A stretch of DNA of 64,000 nt from JAHFDS01 sp964593795 (GCA_964593795.1 CAZQJC010000282.1:1-64000); one strand, 5' to 3'. Positions 48,139 through 57,038 are shown, counted from the stretch's first letter. Notes: generated from the letters alone by a model not told the origin. Program-made: numbers and translations.

Positions 48139-48220
48139 AGGTCCGCGCGGTGCCCCGCGCAGGGCGGCGCGATCACGCTGCGCGGGGATGGTCAGCGGAT
48201 TGCAACCGCCGCTGTCCGTG

Positions 48221-49355
48221 ATGATGACGACGCGCACGAGGGTCCTGGCACTGGCGGCGCTCGCGGGCTGCAGTCCAGCCGTGAGCGACCCCGCGGAGCA
48301 GCCGGACGCCGATGCCTCCCTGTCCGGGATCCAGACCGACTTCGGCGCCGAGGGCAAGGCGGACCTCGGCGCCGCCCGGGTCTGCGACGTGCTCCGCCCG
48401 CTCCGCCGGCTCGGTGACCGCGCGCTGCACGCGGCCTTCTTCGCAGGCGTCGAGGGCGACCTGGCCGCCGGCGTCGCCTCCGCGAGCTCGGGCTACGACG
48501 TGGTGTTCGACCTCTATCACCACCAGGTCAGCGTCTCGCGCTACTCGGGCGTGGGTGTGCGGACACCGGCGCTCGGCGGCTCGCTGACGGGCTACGTCGG
48601 CATGGCGCTCGGCCTCGAGCACGGGGTCACGGACTGGGACGGCTACTTCGTGGGGACGAGCGCCGAGATCTCTCTGCCCGTCCTCAAGGACCTGGTCTCG
48701 CTGCAGCCGGCCTTCTTCGTGACCGGCGTCGATCGCGACGGCGACCACGTGATCGCGCCGTCCGAGGTGCTCCCGCCGCCCCAGGGCGTCTACGGAGGCC
48801 TCGTCGGCGTCTCGGTCGGGTTCGACCTCCTGCCGAGCGGCCTCCTGCCGGTCGGGGGCGGCGTGAGCCAGGGGCTCTGGGCGCCGCACCGGGCTGGCAT
48901 CCGGGCCCTCTACCAGCGGCTCGCGGCGATGCGCTTCGCGCGGATCGGCGGCCCGCTGGCGGTGCGCCTCGTGAACCCGGAGACGGGCGAGACGTGCCCG
49001 GCGAGCTGGCCCATCGGCAGCGACGAGGAGTGTGTCCTCGAGCTCGGCCCCGCGGGGGGCAAGCACGCGGTGCGCGGCGTCCATCAGGATGTGCGCGCTC
49101 GTCGGCAACTGCGGGGTCCCGCTGGCGTGGCCCGCGAGCGCGATGGCCATCGCCGTCGGCGCGCTGCGCGACGCCGGCGGCTCCTTCGACCAGCTGTGTC
49201 CCGCCGAGGCCGAGGCCGACGGGAACGCGGCGTGCGTGTCATGCATCTCCGCCGGCGGCGGCAAGGCGTGCGCCGATCGTTGCGCCGAAGGCGCCTGCCG
49301 GGTCTGCGTGGAGGGCGGCGGCGGCACCGGCTGCCTTCCGCGCTGCGACGGTTGA
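48221..49355 (+). CDS. GKAD-tagged lipoprotein with frameshift at a G6 run
   Basis: This is a predicted lipoprotein (lipobox LAALAGC, Cys17; tag GAEGKADLG) of unknown family. The first 280 residues are beta-rich with an EF-hand-like loop DRDGDHVIAPSE near residue 185. The original frame is lost after CVLELGPAG: the family-like Cys-rich tail (MCALVGNCGVPLAW, then CVSCISAGGGKACADRC) continues in the next frame and stops at 49355. One G too many in the run at 49054-49059 explains it. It could be a real mutation, a slippage switch or a sequencing error. The ATG at 48221 follows an in-frame upstream GTG at 48188. Confidence 0.6.
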
Positions 49356-49416
49356 GGTCGCCGCGATGCGTCCTGCCGCGCTGTGGTCCCGACTTGAGCG
49401 GCGCCCGGTCATATGA

Positions 49417-49429
49417 TTAGGTATGCGAA
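49417..49429. promoter_or_regulatory. TTAG-N5-CGAA site (AT-rich operator family)
   Basis: ATTAGGTATGCGAATCA matches the pattern ATTAG-N-Y-N3-C-N-AA-Y-CA shared by sites at 52331, 56213 and 58361. It lies about 40-50 bases before the lipoprotein start at 49469. Confidence 0.4.
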
Positions 49430-49468
49430 TCAAGTGACCGCGCCCGCGGGGCACCCGGAGGGAACCGC

Positions 49469-50614
49469 ATGAGGAGATCACTGTCGCTCGCGCTCACGTT
49501 GCTCGGGGCCTGCTCGTTCGACGAGGCTCACACGCCCGCCGGGCCCTCGGGCCACGCCGGCGCGGGTGCGCCGGGGCGGGCCGGGAGCGCGGGTGGAGCC
49601 GCCGGGACGGCGGGCAGCGCGGGCAGCGCGGGCAGCGCGGGCAGCGCGGGCAGCGCGGGCAGCGCGGGCAACGCGGGCAGCGCGGGCAGCGCGGGCAGCG
49701 CGGGCAACGCGGGCAGCGCGGGCAGCGCGAGCAACGGAGGCAGCGGAGGCGCGGCCGGCATCGCAGGCGCGGCGGGCGCGTCCGGGATGGGTCCGGTCGA
49801 CGGCGGCGCGCCCGACGGCGCCGGCACCGGCGCGCCATTCGTCCGTCTCGTGGCCCCGCTCGACGGCGCGGAGGTGCAGAACCCCGCGACATTCACCGCC
49901 GAGGGCCGCGGCGTGGAGACCCTCGCGCTGTCCGCCGACGGCTGGGCGATCGCCTCGTGGCGGCCCGCGACCGAGGGCTGGAGCGTGCGCTACACGTTCA
50001 CCGAGGTGGATCGCCCGCGCGCGGTGCTCCTCGAAGGGCGCAACGCCGCGGGCGCGACAGTCGCGTCCGCCCGGATCCAGATCGTGCTGCGCGAAGCGGA
50101 GTCCGACTGGGGCGTCCAGTTCGCGGACGACCTCGTCGCGCACGCCGCCGTGTACCTCGCCGAGGCCCGGACCCACATCACCGCGGGCACGCCGTGTGTG
50201 GCCTTCTTCGCGGTCGGGTTGCGTCGACACCCCGACGCGGCACGCCGCTTCCCCGACTTCGACGCCACGGTCACGGCGGGGCCGCCGAGCGAGTCGTGCG
50301 ACGTGCAGGGCCGCTGCAGCCTCGAGCGGCGCGGCTTCACGGGTCCGTACCTCGACGCCAGCCAGCTGCGTAAGGGCGACATCTGCTTCACCGAGAACGT
50401 CGTCCCGTTCGAGGGCCAGCTGTGGCCCGATCACTCGTACGTCTTCGTCGAGTGGGTCGATGCGGGGTCCACGCGCTTCGCGCGCGTCATCGACAACCGG
50501 CAGGAGTTCGGCGCGCCCTACGTCCGCAACATCACCGCGCCGACGCAGGCAGGGTTCGACTTCACGCCCTTCCAGTACTTCATGCGCGCCCCCTTCCTGC
50601 CGCCGCCGCGGTGA
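49469..50614 (+). CDS. Lipoprotein with possible NlpC/CHAP-type hydrolase domain
   Basis: The 381-residue product has lipobox LLGACS (Cys15) and a long Gly/Ser/Ala linker built of three-residue steps (about 30-105). A beta domain (about 115-210) and a C-terminal domain follow. In the latter, Cys in GTPCVAFFAVG and His in WPDHSYVFVEW, with LRKGDICF between, recall papain-like NlpC/P60 or CHAP amidases. The assignment is tentative. The ATG has GGAGGG eight bases upstream. There is no GKxD tag. Confidence 0.6.
   Translation: MRRSLSLALTLLGACSFDEAHTPAGPSGHAGAGAPGRAGSAGGAAGTAGSAGSAGSAGSAGSAGSAGNAGSAGSAGSAGNAGSAGSASNGGSGGAAGIAGAAGASGMGPVDGGAPDGAGTGAPFVRLVAPLDGAEVQNPATFTAEGRGVETLALSADGWAIASWRPATEGWSVRYTFTEVDRPRAVLLEGRNAAGATVASARIQIVLREAESDWGVQFADDLVAHAAVYLAEARTHITAGTPCVAFFAVGLRRHPDAARRFPDFDATVTAGPPSESCDVQGRCSLERRGFTGPYLDASQLRKGDICFTENVVPFEGQLWPDHSYVFVEWVDAGSTRFARVIDNRQEFGAPYVRNITAPTQAGFDFTPFQYFMRAPFLPPPR
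49612..49728 (+). repeat. 9-bp tandem repeat (GGGCAGCGC)x13 inside the linker
   Basis: Thirteen in-phase copies of GGGCA[G/A]CGC encode repeated Gly-Ser/Asn-Ala steps in the linker of the lipoprotein at 49469. Copy-number change would lengthen or shorten the linker by three residues without a frameshift. Confidence 0.95.
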
Positions 50615-50656
50615 CGCGCCCCGGCGTCGCCGCTCGCGGTCGCGCCGGGTGAATCG

Positions 50657-51048
50657 GTGCCGGCGGGTGACTTCCGCGTCACGGTCGCAGGCGCGACGGA
50701 TCACCGGAGAAACAGCCGCTCGCGGGGTCGTCGGTCTTGCCGCCGCCCCGGTCGATCCCGGCGGCCGGCTGGACGTCCGCCACGTCGCCGATCCGGGCCG
50801 GTCGATCTTCCAGAGCGCCGCGGGGGCGCCGCTCGAGGCCGCCCGCGTGGCGCTCGACGTGTCGGATCGCCAGGGCTCGTTCCAGGTCGGGCAGACCGAG
50901 CTCGACCGGTGTCGCGCGCCACGCCTCGACGCGTTGCGGGCTGGCGGCGGCCGCGTGGTCCTGTCCGGCGCCTTCGACGACGCCGGCTGTGCGGGCCTCG
51001 AGCGGACGCTCGAGCTCTGCCAGGAGGCGGGCCAGACCGTCTCTCGGG
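50657..51048 (+). pseudogene. Fragment of a second GH31 gene
   Basis: Translations of two frames match residues about 75-180 of the GH31 protein at 36241. GDFRVTVAGATD corresponds to GGFRVAIGRDG, and after a frameshift RLDVRHVADPGRSIFQ, ALDVSDRQGSFQ and GAFDDAGCAGLERTLELCQ correspond to HLEVTSRLTADRPLF, LSVEDRQGSFS and GRFADTSLACRPLRWELQLCE. The rest of the gene is missing. The 122-bp repeat starts 13 bases after the fragment. Confidence 0.7.
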
Positions 51049-51060
51049 GCCGTGACCCGC

Positions 51061-51182
51061 GCGAGGCCCGCTCCCCCAGCTGTCGCGCCCGACGCGACGG
51101 TGCCGGCAGCGACGCCTCGTCGGCACGGCCACTTCGCTGCTCGACGGACCGGCACGTTCCCTGCTGAGGAAGCGGCACGACG
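51061..51182. repeat. Dispersed 122-bp intergenic repeat, copy 2
   Basis: A near-identical copy of 45629-45751. It carries an intact GTCGC-N7-GCGAC palindrome and ends 27 bases before the ATG of the tagged peptidase lipoprotein. Upstream it abuts the GH31 fragment. Confidence 0.85.
51082..51098. promoter_or_regulatory. GTCGC-N7-GCGAC palindrome before the M15-like gene
   Basis: GTCGC gcccgac GCGAC inside the second copy of the 122-bp repeat, 111 bases before the ATG at 51209. Confidence 0.6.
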
Positions 51183-51208
51183 GCCCTCGCCGGCCCGAAG
51201 GAGGATGG

Positions 51209-52294
51209 ATGCCCCTGTCGACCCGCATCGGTGTGCTCCTGGCGCTGTCGCTGCTTGCCTGCGGCGTCGAGGACGCCTCTACCCCTGCGCTCCCGGGCGA
51301 TGACGTCGGGGATGCCCTCGAGCTCGACGGGCAACCCGGGGCGCTCGAGAGCAAGGCGGACGGCCAGGAGGCGTGGCCGGTGCTCCGCGAAGGCGCGAGC
51401 CAGAACCGCAACGTGGTCGTCGCGCAGTATCTGCTGCGCTTCCGCCGGGAGTCCTTGAGCGTCGACGGGGCGTTCGGCCCGGGCACGACGAGGGCCGTGC
51501 GCAGCTTCCAGAGCGCCAGCGGCCTGGCCGCCGATGGGGTCGTGGGGGCCCAGACCTGGTCCGCGCTGCTCCGAGACCTGCCGGTCAGCGAGGGCCAGGT
51601 GGGCGAGGAGGTGGCGGCCGCGCAGTACCTGCTCAAGTACCGCTACGGCCTCGACGTGGTCGTCTCGAGCCGCCACGACGCGCGCACCACGACTGCGATC
51701 AAGGCCTTCCAGAAGCAGATGTGCCTCGAACAAAACGGGACGGTCGGACGCTTCACGTTCACCGCCCTCATCACGCGGACGAGCTACTGCCGCGGCGGCG
51801 CGGCAGGCGGCGCGACCGGCGGCGCGACCGGCGGAGACGGCGGCGCGCTCCTCGCGCTGCACCAGGCGCGCTCGATCGAGCTCGAAGGCCCCGACGGCGA
51901 AGGCTCGAGCCCGCTCGACAACGTCAGGGACGCCGCAGCCGGTCGCCCCGCGCGGCGCAGCGCGCGCGGCCACTACGGCGCGACCCCGGTCTACCTGAAC
52001 CCGAGGATGCTGCGCGGCCTGGTCGCGCTCGCCCACCAGGTCGGCTTCTACGCGGTCACGGCGGTGGCCGGCGGCCTGCACAGCGCAGGCTCGTACCACT
52101 ACCAAGGCGATGCGACGGACATTGCCCAGGTCGGCAACCTCGTCATCCGCGGCGACAGCAGCGCGGCGCGCGCCGTCATGCGCGCCTGCGTCGCGCTCGG
52201 CGCGACCGAGGTCATCGGCCCGAGCTGGGACGTGCCTGGCGCCTGGAGCGACGCCAACCACCAGGACCACGTGCACTGCGGCGGCTGGCGCTGA
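51209..52294 (+). CDS. Tagged lipoprotein: two peptidoglycan-binding domains plus M15-like peptidase
   Basis: This is a 361-residue exported wall enzyme with lipobox LSLLAC (Cys18), a long acidic linker and the tag variant LESKADGQ. Two PG_binding_1 modules follow (VDGAFGPGTTRAVRSFQ and a second ending in TVGRFTFTALI). After a Gly/Ala/Thr hinge, the C-terminal domain carries zinc-site marks of M15-type peptidases, HYQGDATDI and DHVHCGGW. It probably cleaves peptide cross-links in peptidoglycan. GGAGG precedes the ATG by four to five bases. It follows the GH31 fragment and the 122-bp repeat. Confidence 0.8.
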   Translation: MPLSTRIGVLLALSLLACGVEDASTPALPGDDVGDALELDGQPGALESKADGQEAWPVLREGASQNRNVVVAQYLLRFRRESLSVDGAFGPGTTRAVRSFQSASGLAADGVVGAQTWSALLRDLPVSEGQVGEEVAAAQYLLKYRYGLDVVVSSRHDARTTTAIKAFQKQMCLEQNGTVGRFTFTALITRTSYCRGGAAGGATGGATGGDGGALLALHQARSIELEGPDGEGSSPLDNVRDAAAGRPARRSARGHYGATPVYLNPRMLRGLVALAHQVGFYAVTAVAGGLHSAGSYHYQGDATDIAQVGNLVIRGDSSAARAVMRACVALGATEVIGPSWDVPGAWSDANHQDHVHCGGWR

Positions 52295-52330
52295 GCAGGA
52301 GCCCACCAGGCGCTTGCACCCACCATCAAA

Positions 52331-52343
52331 TTAGCTTACCTAA
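52331..52343. promoter_or_regulatory. TTAG-N5-CTAA palindrome before the 52350 gene
   Basis: TTAG cttac CTAA lies only seven bases before the ATG at 52350, where a ribosome site would normally be. TTGCAC at 52314-52319 could be a -35 box. It suggests a leaderless or nearly leaderless message with the operator over the promoter. Confidence 0.5.
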
Positions 52344-52349
52344 CCAATC

Positions 52350-54563
52350 ATGACGACCCTCAGGGCACGAATTCTCGCCGCGCCGCTCCTGGCGCTGGCC
52401 TGCTCCGCAGGGGCGAGCGGGAGCGACCACGCCGGCGGCGAGGCCGGTCCACGCCCTGCAGACCGTCGGGACGGGAGCGCCGCAGCCAGCGATGGAGCCG
52501 CCCGGGACGGAGCCCAGCGGCCGCGCGACGGCGGCATGACGCCGGACGCGCTCGGGCCCCGCGCCGACGCGCGGGTCACCTCGGACGGCGCGTCGCCCGA
52601 GGGGGGCGCCCGCCCGGGCGATGGCCCCCTGGCCCCCGGGGACGGCTCCCCCACGGGCTGGCTGGTGCCCCCGACGGCGCGCTGCACGCCGGTGCCGGCG
52701 AGCTGCGGCGGCCCGGTCGCCTCGACCGCGCTGCAGGCGAGCTACCGCAAGGATGCCTACCTGCCCGCCTACAACGAGCTCGGGGATCCGCCGCTCCACG
52801 GAGGACGCGTGCAGATCGCGGCGATCGCCGCCACGAGTGGCACCGTGGAGGGGCTGCGCATCGACGGCGTCGATCCGGCCACGATCGAGGCGCCTGCCTC
52901 CGGTGCACCGCCGTTCGAATGGTTCCACGTCTGGCCCGCGGAGCTCGTGGCGGGCCAGCCAGTCTGGGTGAGCTTCCACTCCCGCGCAGCGCGCTGGGAT
53001 TCCCTTGCGGAGGCCGAGCTCGTCGTCACGACCTCCGCCGGCGACGCCGTGCGCGGGCCCTTCCCAGTGCGGCAGACCCCGGCGCCGATCACCTGGGTCA
53101 CGCTCTCCGACGATCTCGGCACGCTCCTCGTGCACGTGCAGAACCGCGACCGCGTCGCGCACACAGTGGGACGCGTGCTCATCGACGGCCGCGACCGCAC
53201 GGCCGACGGATGCCTGCCGTCGCCGCGCCTCGAGCCCGGCATCACGGCGCTCTACACGTTCCCCGCGTGCGGCGCCCGGCTCGGCAGCGCGTTCACCGTC
53301 GTGCTCGAGTACACGGACGCCCCCGCTGCGGTGGCGGTGGGCCGCCACCTGCGACCCGACTTTCCCATCGAGGCGTGGCCCAAGAGCGACGACTGCGCCT
53401 TTCCCGGCGCCACCGGCTCGACGTTCGCCGCCCACGCCGCGGCGGGCATCGACACCACCTATATGTACTGGACCGCCGGCCGTCGGTGCGGCTTCGATCC
53501 TGCGACGCTGCTCGCGAGCGGGATGCCTCCGGGCTCGAAGGTCCTCCTCGCCGACGACTTCTTGTCGGGAGCGTCCTCGCCCGCCACGGTGCTCGGCGAC
53601 GCGCACGCTGTCTCCGGCTTCCTCACGGGCGACGAGAGCGACGGCGAGATCTACGACAGCGACGGCGTGCCGAACGCCGCGAAGAAGGCCGCCAAGGCGC
53701 GCGAGCTCTGGTCCTACTACCCCGAGCTCGCGGTCTACAACGGCGCCAAGACCAACAAGAACGTCGGCACGTTCGCGGGCATGACCGACGTGCAGGGCAT
53801 GGACCTCTACGTCGCCGCGTGTGCGCCGCACACCATGCCCTTCGGCAACCACCCGCCGTTTCGCGCGGCGTACGACTACCTCAGGAACGCGCGCGACAAC
53901 CACGCGCCGGGCCCGACGTGGCTCTACGCGCAGGGCCTGCACTCGGGCTGGAACAAGACGCGACCGCTCGTGGGCGGCACCGTCCACGTCCAGCCCGACC
54001 CGCCCGAGATCCTCGTGCAGGCCATGAGCGTCGCGCTCGCCGGCGCCAAGGGCCTCATGTGGTTCCAGACCGAGCAGTCCGAGGCCCAGCACGCCCCCGA
54101 GCGCTGGAACGCGATCGCCGACGCGAGCTGGATGCTGCGCGCGGTCCGCCCGTGGCTGCGCCAGGGGGACCTGACGGGTGCGGCCCGCGGCCCCGCCGAC
54201 GTCCTCGTCGATGCGGTGCGGGCGCCGGGCGCGATCGTGGTGCCGGTGGCGAGCGTGCACACGAGCGCAGGCCCCGACGACATCGCGTGCGTCGCGGCAT
54301 TCGTCGACGAGTCGAGCGTGCCGCACTGGCGCCACGCCCCGCTCGACGCCGGGATCGACATCGACGTGCCCGTCGACTTCGGCGTGGCCGACGTCTTCGA
54401 GGTCACGCCTGGCGGCGTCCTCGCGGTCACGCCCGCGGTGACGGGCCGCCGCGTGCGCATCGCCACCCACCTCGACGCGACCCATCCGGTGCGCCTGTTC
54501 GTCCTCGCGAGCAGCGGGGACGCCCGCGCGAGCGCGACCGCCGAGCTCGCCCGCCGGCCCTGA
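52350..54563 (+). CDS. Large lipoprotein of unknown family, glycosidase-like texture
   Basis: The 737-residue product has lipobox LLALACS (Cys18) followed by about 80 residues of Asp/Gly/Ala/Pro linker. The mature part has a beta-rich N-terminal region (about 110-330) and then a segment with barrel-like features: AAGIDTTYMYWTAG, LADDFLSG, GFLTGDESDGEIYD, DVQGMDLYV, LYAQGLHSGWN and AKGLMWFQTEQSE, which resemble strands of a TIM-barrel hydrolase with acidic residues at their ends. I do not recognise the family. There is no GKxD tag. A polysaccharide-active enzyme is possible but unproven. Confidence 0.65.
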   Translation: MTTLRARILAAPLLALACSAGASGSDHAGGEAGPRPADRRDGSAAASDGAARDGAQRPRDGGMTPDALGPRADARVTSDGASPEGGARPGDGPLAPGDGSPTGWLVPPTARCTPVPASCGGPVASTALQASYRKDAYLPAYNELGDPPLHGGRVQIAAIAATSGTVEGLRIDGVDPATIEAPASGAPPFEWFHVWPAELVAGQPVWVSFHSRAARWDSLAEAELVVTTSAGDAVRGPFPVRQTPAPITWVTLSDDLGTLLVHVQNRDRVAHTVGRVLIDGRDRTADGCLPSPRLEPGITALYTFPACGARLGSAFTVVLEYTDAPAAVAVGRHLRPDFPIEAWPKSDDCAFPGATGSTFAAHAAAGIDTTYMYWTAGRRCGFDPATLLASGMPPGSKVLLADDFLSGASSPATVLGDAHAVSGFLTGDESDGEIYDSDGVPNAAKKAAKARELWSYYPELAVYNGAKTNKNVGTFAGMTDVQGMDLYVAACAPHTMPFGNHPPFRAAYDYLRNARDNHAPGPTWLYAQGLHSGWNKTRPLVGGTVHVQPDPPEILVQAMSVALAGAKGLMWFQTEQSEAQHAPERWNAIADASWMLRAVRPWLRQGDLTGAARGPADVLVDAVRAPGAIVVPVASVHTSAGPDDIACVAAFVDESSVPHWRHAPLDAGIDIDVPVDFGVADVFEVTPGGVLAVTPAVTGRRVRIATHLDATHPVRLFVLASSGDARASATAELARRP

Positions 54564-54597
54564 GGATCCGTCGATACGTCGTCTCATCCTCCCCACT

Positions 54598-54634
<37 letters not shown>

Positions 54635-54749
54635 GACAACCCACCAGCGCAAGCGCGTCCGCTGTGGCGTCTGACGCAACACCCCGGGGTTCATCCGGCC
54701 GCAACCCACGCATCGTGCCGACGGCACGATGGCTGCATCGGGAGCGATC

Positions 54750-56108
54750 ATGACCTCCAGACTCGACACGATCGCCAGCAAGCCACACGGAGATGCGTCC
54801 GGCACGACCACTGCCTCCGCCATCGGCGGCTGGGTTGGCTGCCTCCTGCTCGGCCTCCAGGTGGGCTGCAGCGCGAGCCCGGCCCTCGGGGGCGAGGGAA
54901 TGGCGGGTGTGGGGGGAGGCGCTGGCAGCGGGATGGCGGCGGGCACGAGCGGCCAGGCAGGCGCCGGCGGCGCGGGCGCGGCCGGAGCAGTTGCCGGCGG
55001 CGGAGGTGCGGCGGGACCAGGTGCCGGTGGCGGAGGCTCGGCGGGTCGAGGTGACGGAGGCTCGGCCGGAGCAGCCGGAGCAGCAGGAACGGGCGGAGCC
55101 GCCTGTGGCGAAGCCTTCGCGGTGACGGCAACGCCTCCGGACGTCGTGCTGCTGTTCGATCGCTCCTGCTCGATGCGCCGCATCCTCGGCTCGAACACGC
55201 CGATGTTCGCGTCCGGCCCCAACGAGCCGACCAGTCGCTGGTACGCGGCCCGGGAGGCGGTGCGCGGGCTGCTCGATCGCTATCGCGGGGCCGTGCGCTG
55301 GGGCTTGATGATGTTCCCGGATGGCCTGCGCGCCTGCGGTGTGACGCCGCCGCTGCGCGTGGCGCCCGGATCCGGGACCGCCTCGCAGGTCCTCGCGGTG
55401 CTGGACGGTGCGGGCAACGATCCCTTCGCAACCTGCGCGGCGGGCGGCGTCGCCTGGACCCCGATGTACCAGGATCAGGACACGCCGACCCAGGAGAGCC
55501 TGCAGGCGATCCGCGACCTCCCTGCCCTGCGGACGACGGATCGCAAGCACCATGTCCTGCTCGTCACCGACGGGGCCGCCAGCTGCGGCGCCACCGCGGG
55601 CAGCCTGGGCGACGCGACGACGAGGCTGACGCGGGACGGGATCCAGACCGTGGCGCTGGGGTTCGCCGTCACCGACGCGGGCCCCGAGGCGGCCTCCATG
55701 CTCAACGCCATCGCCGATGCCGGTGGGCTGGCCCGGCAGGGCTCCGGCGACCGCTTCTACTCCGCCACCACGGCCGGGGAGTTCGACGCGGCGCTCGACA
55801 CCATCACGCGCGCCGCGATCAGCTGCTCGTTCCGCCTCGGCGCGACGCCCCCGGATCCGTCGCAGCTCTTCGTGTTCCTCGATGGGATGACGATCGCGAA
55901 CGATCCCGCCAACGGCTTCACCTACGCCGCCAGCACCAACACCATCGAGCTGCAAGGCCGCTCGTGCGACCTCCTCCGCCGTGGCCTGGCGACACGAATC
56001 GCCGTGTCCTACGGCTGCCCGAGGCCCGCGTGCGTGCCGACCCCGGAGATCTGCGACGGCCTCGACAACGACTGCGACGGCCAGGTCGACAACAACTGCC
56101 TCGGCTGA
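54750..56108 (+). CDS. vWA-domain lipoprotein with MopE-type Cys/Asp motif
   Basis: This is a 452-residue surface protein. After a long n-region comes the lipobox-like LQVGCS (Cys40), then a Gly/Ala/Ser linker (about 45-125). The von Willebrand A domain has the MIDAS DxSxS as DRSCS, preceded by VVLLF. The extreme C-terminus is EICDGLDNDCDGQVDNNC, the MopE-like Cys/Asp motif frequent in myxobacteria and thought to bind metal. Start ATG 54750 has GGGAG upstream; another ATG lies at 54729. Adhesion or metal-dependent binding is likely. Confidence 0.78.
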   Translation: MTSRLDTIASKPHGDASGTTTASAIGGWVGCLLLGLQVGCSASPALGGEGMAGVGGGAGSGMAAGTSGQAGAGGAGAAGAVAGGGGAAGPGAGGGGSAGRGDGGSAGAAGAAGTGGAACGEAFAVTATPPDVVLLFDRSCSMRRILGSNTPMFASGPNEPTSRWYAAREAVRGLLDRYRGAVRWGLMMFPDGLRACGVTPPLRVAPGSGTASQVLAVLDGAGNDPFATCAAGGVAWTPMYQDQDTPTQESLQAIRDLPALRTTDRKHHVLLVTDGAASCGATAGSLGDATTRLTRDGIQTVALGFAVTDAGPEAASMLNAIADAGGLARQGSGDRFYSATTAGEFDAALDTITRAAISCSFRLGATPPDPSQLFVFLDGMTIANDPANGFTYAASTNTIELQGRSCDLLRRGLATRIAVSYGCPRPACVPTPEICDGLDNDCDGQVDNNCLG

Positions 56109-56186
56109 GCCCCTCCGCCGGCTGCGCGACTCGCGCAGCGCCCTGCGTGATTCGCGCAACCTCATGGGGAAGGCCGCCGCACGGCC

Positions 56187-56213
56187 TTGACACCGCGGCG
56201 CTCCGCGTATAAT
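56187..56213 (+). promoter_or_regulatory. Consensus housekeeping promoter before the CpeT-like gene
   Basis: TTGACA (56187-56192), a 15-base spacer and TATAAT (56208-56213) match the vegetative sigma consensus exactly. The start codon at 56230 is 17 bases after the -10 box, so the transcript is leaderless or nearly so. Confidence 0.7.
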
Positions 56214-56225
56214 TAGCCATTCAAA
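56213..56225. promoter_or_regulatory. TTAG-N5-CAAA site overlapping the CpeT-like promoter
   Basis: ATTAGCCATTCAAATCA fits the shared ATTAG-N-Y-N3-C-N-AA-Y-CA pattern. It starts on the -10 box and ends just before the ATG, a good position for a repressor. Confidence 0.4.
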
Positions 56226-56229
56226 TCAT

Positions 56230-56973
56230 ATGCGCCACGCGAACCGCCTCGCCCCTGCCCTCCTCGCCCTCGCCGCCGGCTGCGCGACGCCGCGCCCGGC
56301 CGCCCCGCCGACGACGCAGCCGGCGCCCTCGAGGCGCCTGGCGGCAAGCGCGACCGACGGCGGCGCCGAGCGGCTGGCCAGGCTGCTCGCCGGCACGTTC
56401 GACTCGTCGGACCAGGCGGCCAGGGACGGCGAGTACCGCACGATCCACCTCGCCATCTGCCCGGTCGAGGCCCCCGAGCTCGGCGCGCGCGTGCTCTACG
56501 TCGAGCAAGCGGTCGCCGGCGCGCTCGACCGACCTTACCGGCAGCGCCTCTACGTGGTCGAGCCCGGCGCGGACGCCGCGGAGGCCCGCTCGCGCGTCTT
56601 CGAGCTCCGCGCCCCAGCCGCGGCGACGGGCACCTGCGCACGCCCGCTCGCGCGGTTCACCGCGGCCGAGGTCGAGGAGCGCGCCGGCTGCGCGGTCACG
56701 CTGCGCTGGGACGCGGAGGGCGCGCGCTTCCAGGGCGCGACCGCAGGCCGCGGTTGCACGAGCAAGCTCCGTGGTGCGGCCTACGCGACCAGCGAGGTCA
56801 CGCTCGATGCGGCGCGGCTGGTGTCGTGGGACCGTGGCTACGACAGCACCGGCCGGCAGGTCTGGGGCGCCGACCGCGGCCCCTACGAGTTCGTTCGCCG
56901 GCCGCAGCAGCCGCAGCCGCAACAGCCGGCGGCGCGCCGCGTGCCGCCCACGGACGGCTCGCCGAACGGGTGA
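56230..56973 (+). CDS. CpeT/CpcT-family lipoprotein
   Basis: This is a 247-residue predicted lipoprotein (lipobox LAAGC, Cys18). The mature part matches the CpeT family throughout: LARLLAGTFDSSDQA, CPVEAPELGARVLYVEQA, PYRQRLYVVEPG, FELRAPAA, CAVTLRW, YATSEVTLDAARLVSWDRGY and VWGADRGPYEFVRR. In cyanobacteria CpeT-like proteins attach bilins to phycobiliproteins, but many non-phototrophs carry secreted relatives of unknown role. The last 25 residues are Gln/Pro-rich. It has its own consensus promoter and no ribosome site. Confidence 0.85.
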   Translation: MRHANRLAPALLALAAGCATPRPAAPPTTQPAPSRRLAASATDGGAERLARLLAGTFDSSDQAARDGEYRTIHLAICPVEAPELGARVLYVEQAVAGALDRPYRQRLYVVEPGADAAEARSRVFELRAPAAATGTCARPLARFTAAEVEERAGCAVTLRWDAEGARFQGATAGRGCTSKLRGAAYATSEVTLDAARLVSWDRGYDSTGRQVWGADRGPYEFVRRPQQPQPQQPAARRVPPTDGSPNG

Positions 56974-57038
56974 GGGGCTCACTTCGTGTCCACGGACCGA
57001 GGTCGTCCGCGAGATCGCCCGCGGATATGATGCCCACG

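Noticed and set aside
49612..49728. CRISPR array
   Set aside because: The repeats are adjacent 9-mers with no spacers, translated as a Gly/Ser/Ala linker; no cas genes anywhere in the window.
50681..50700. GTCGC-aggc-GCGAC near the GH31 fragment
   Set aside because: Spacer is four, not seven, and it lies in relic coding sequence.
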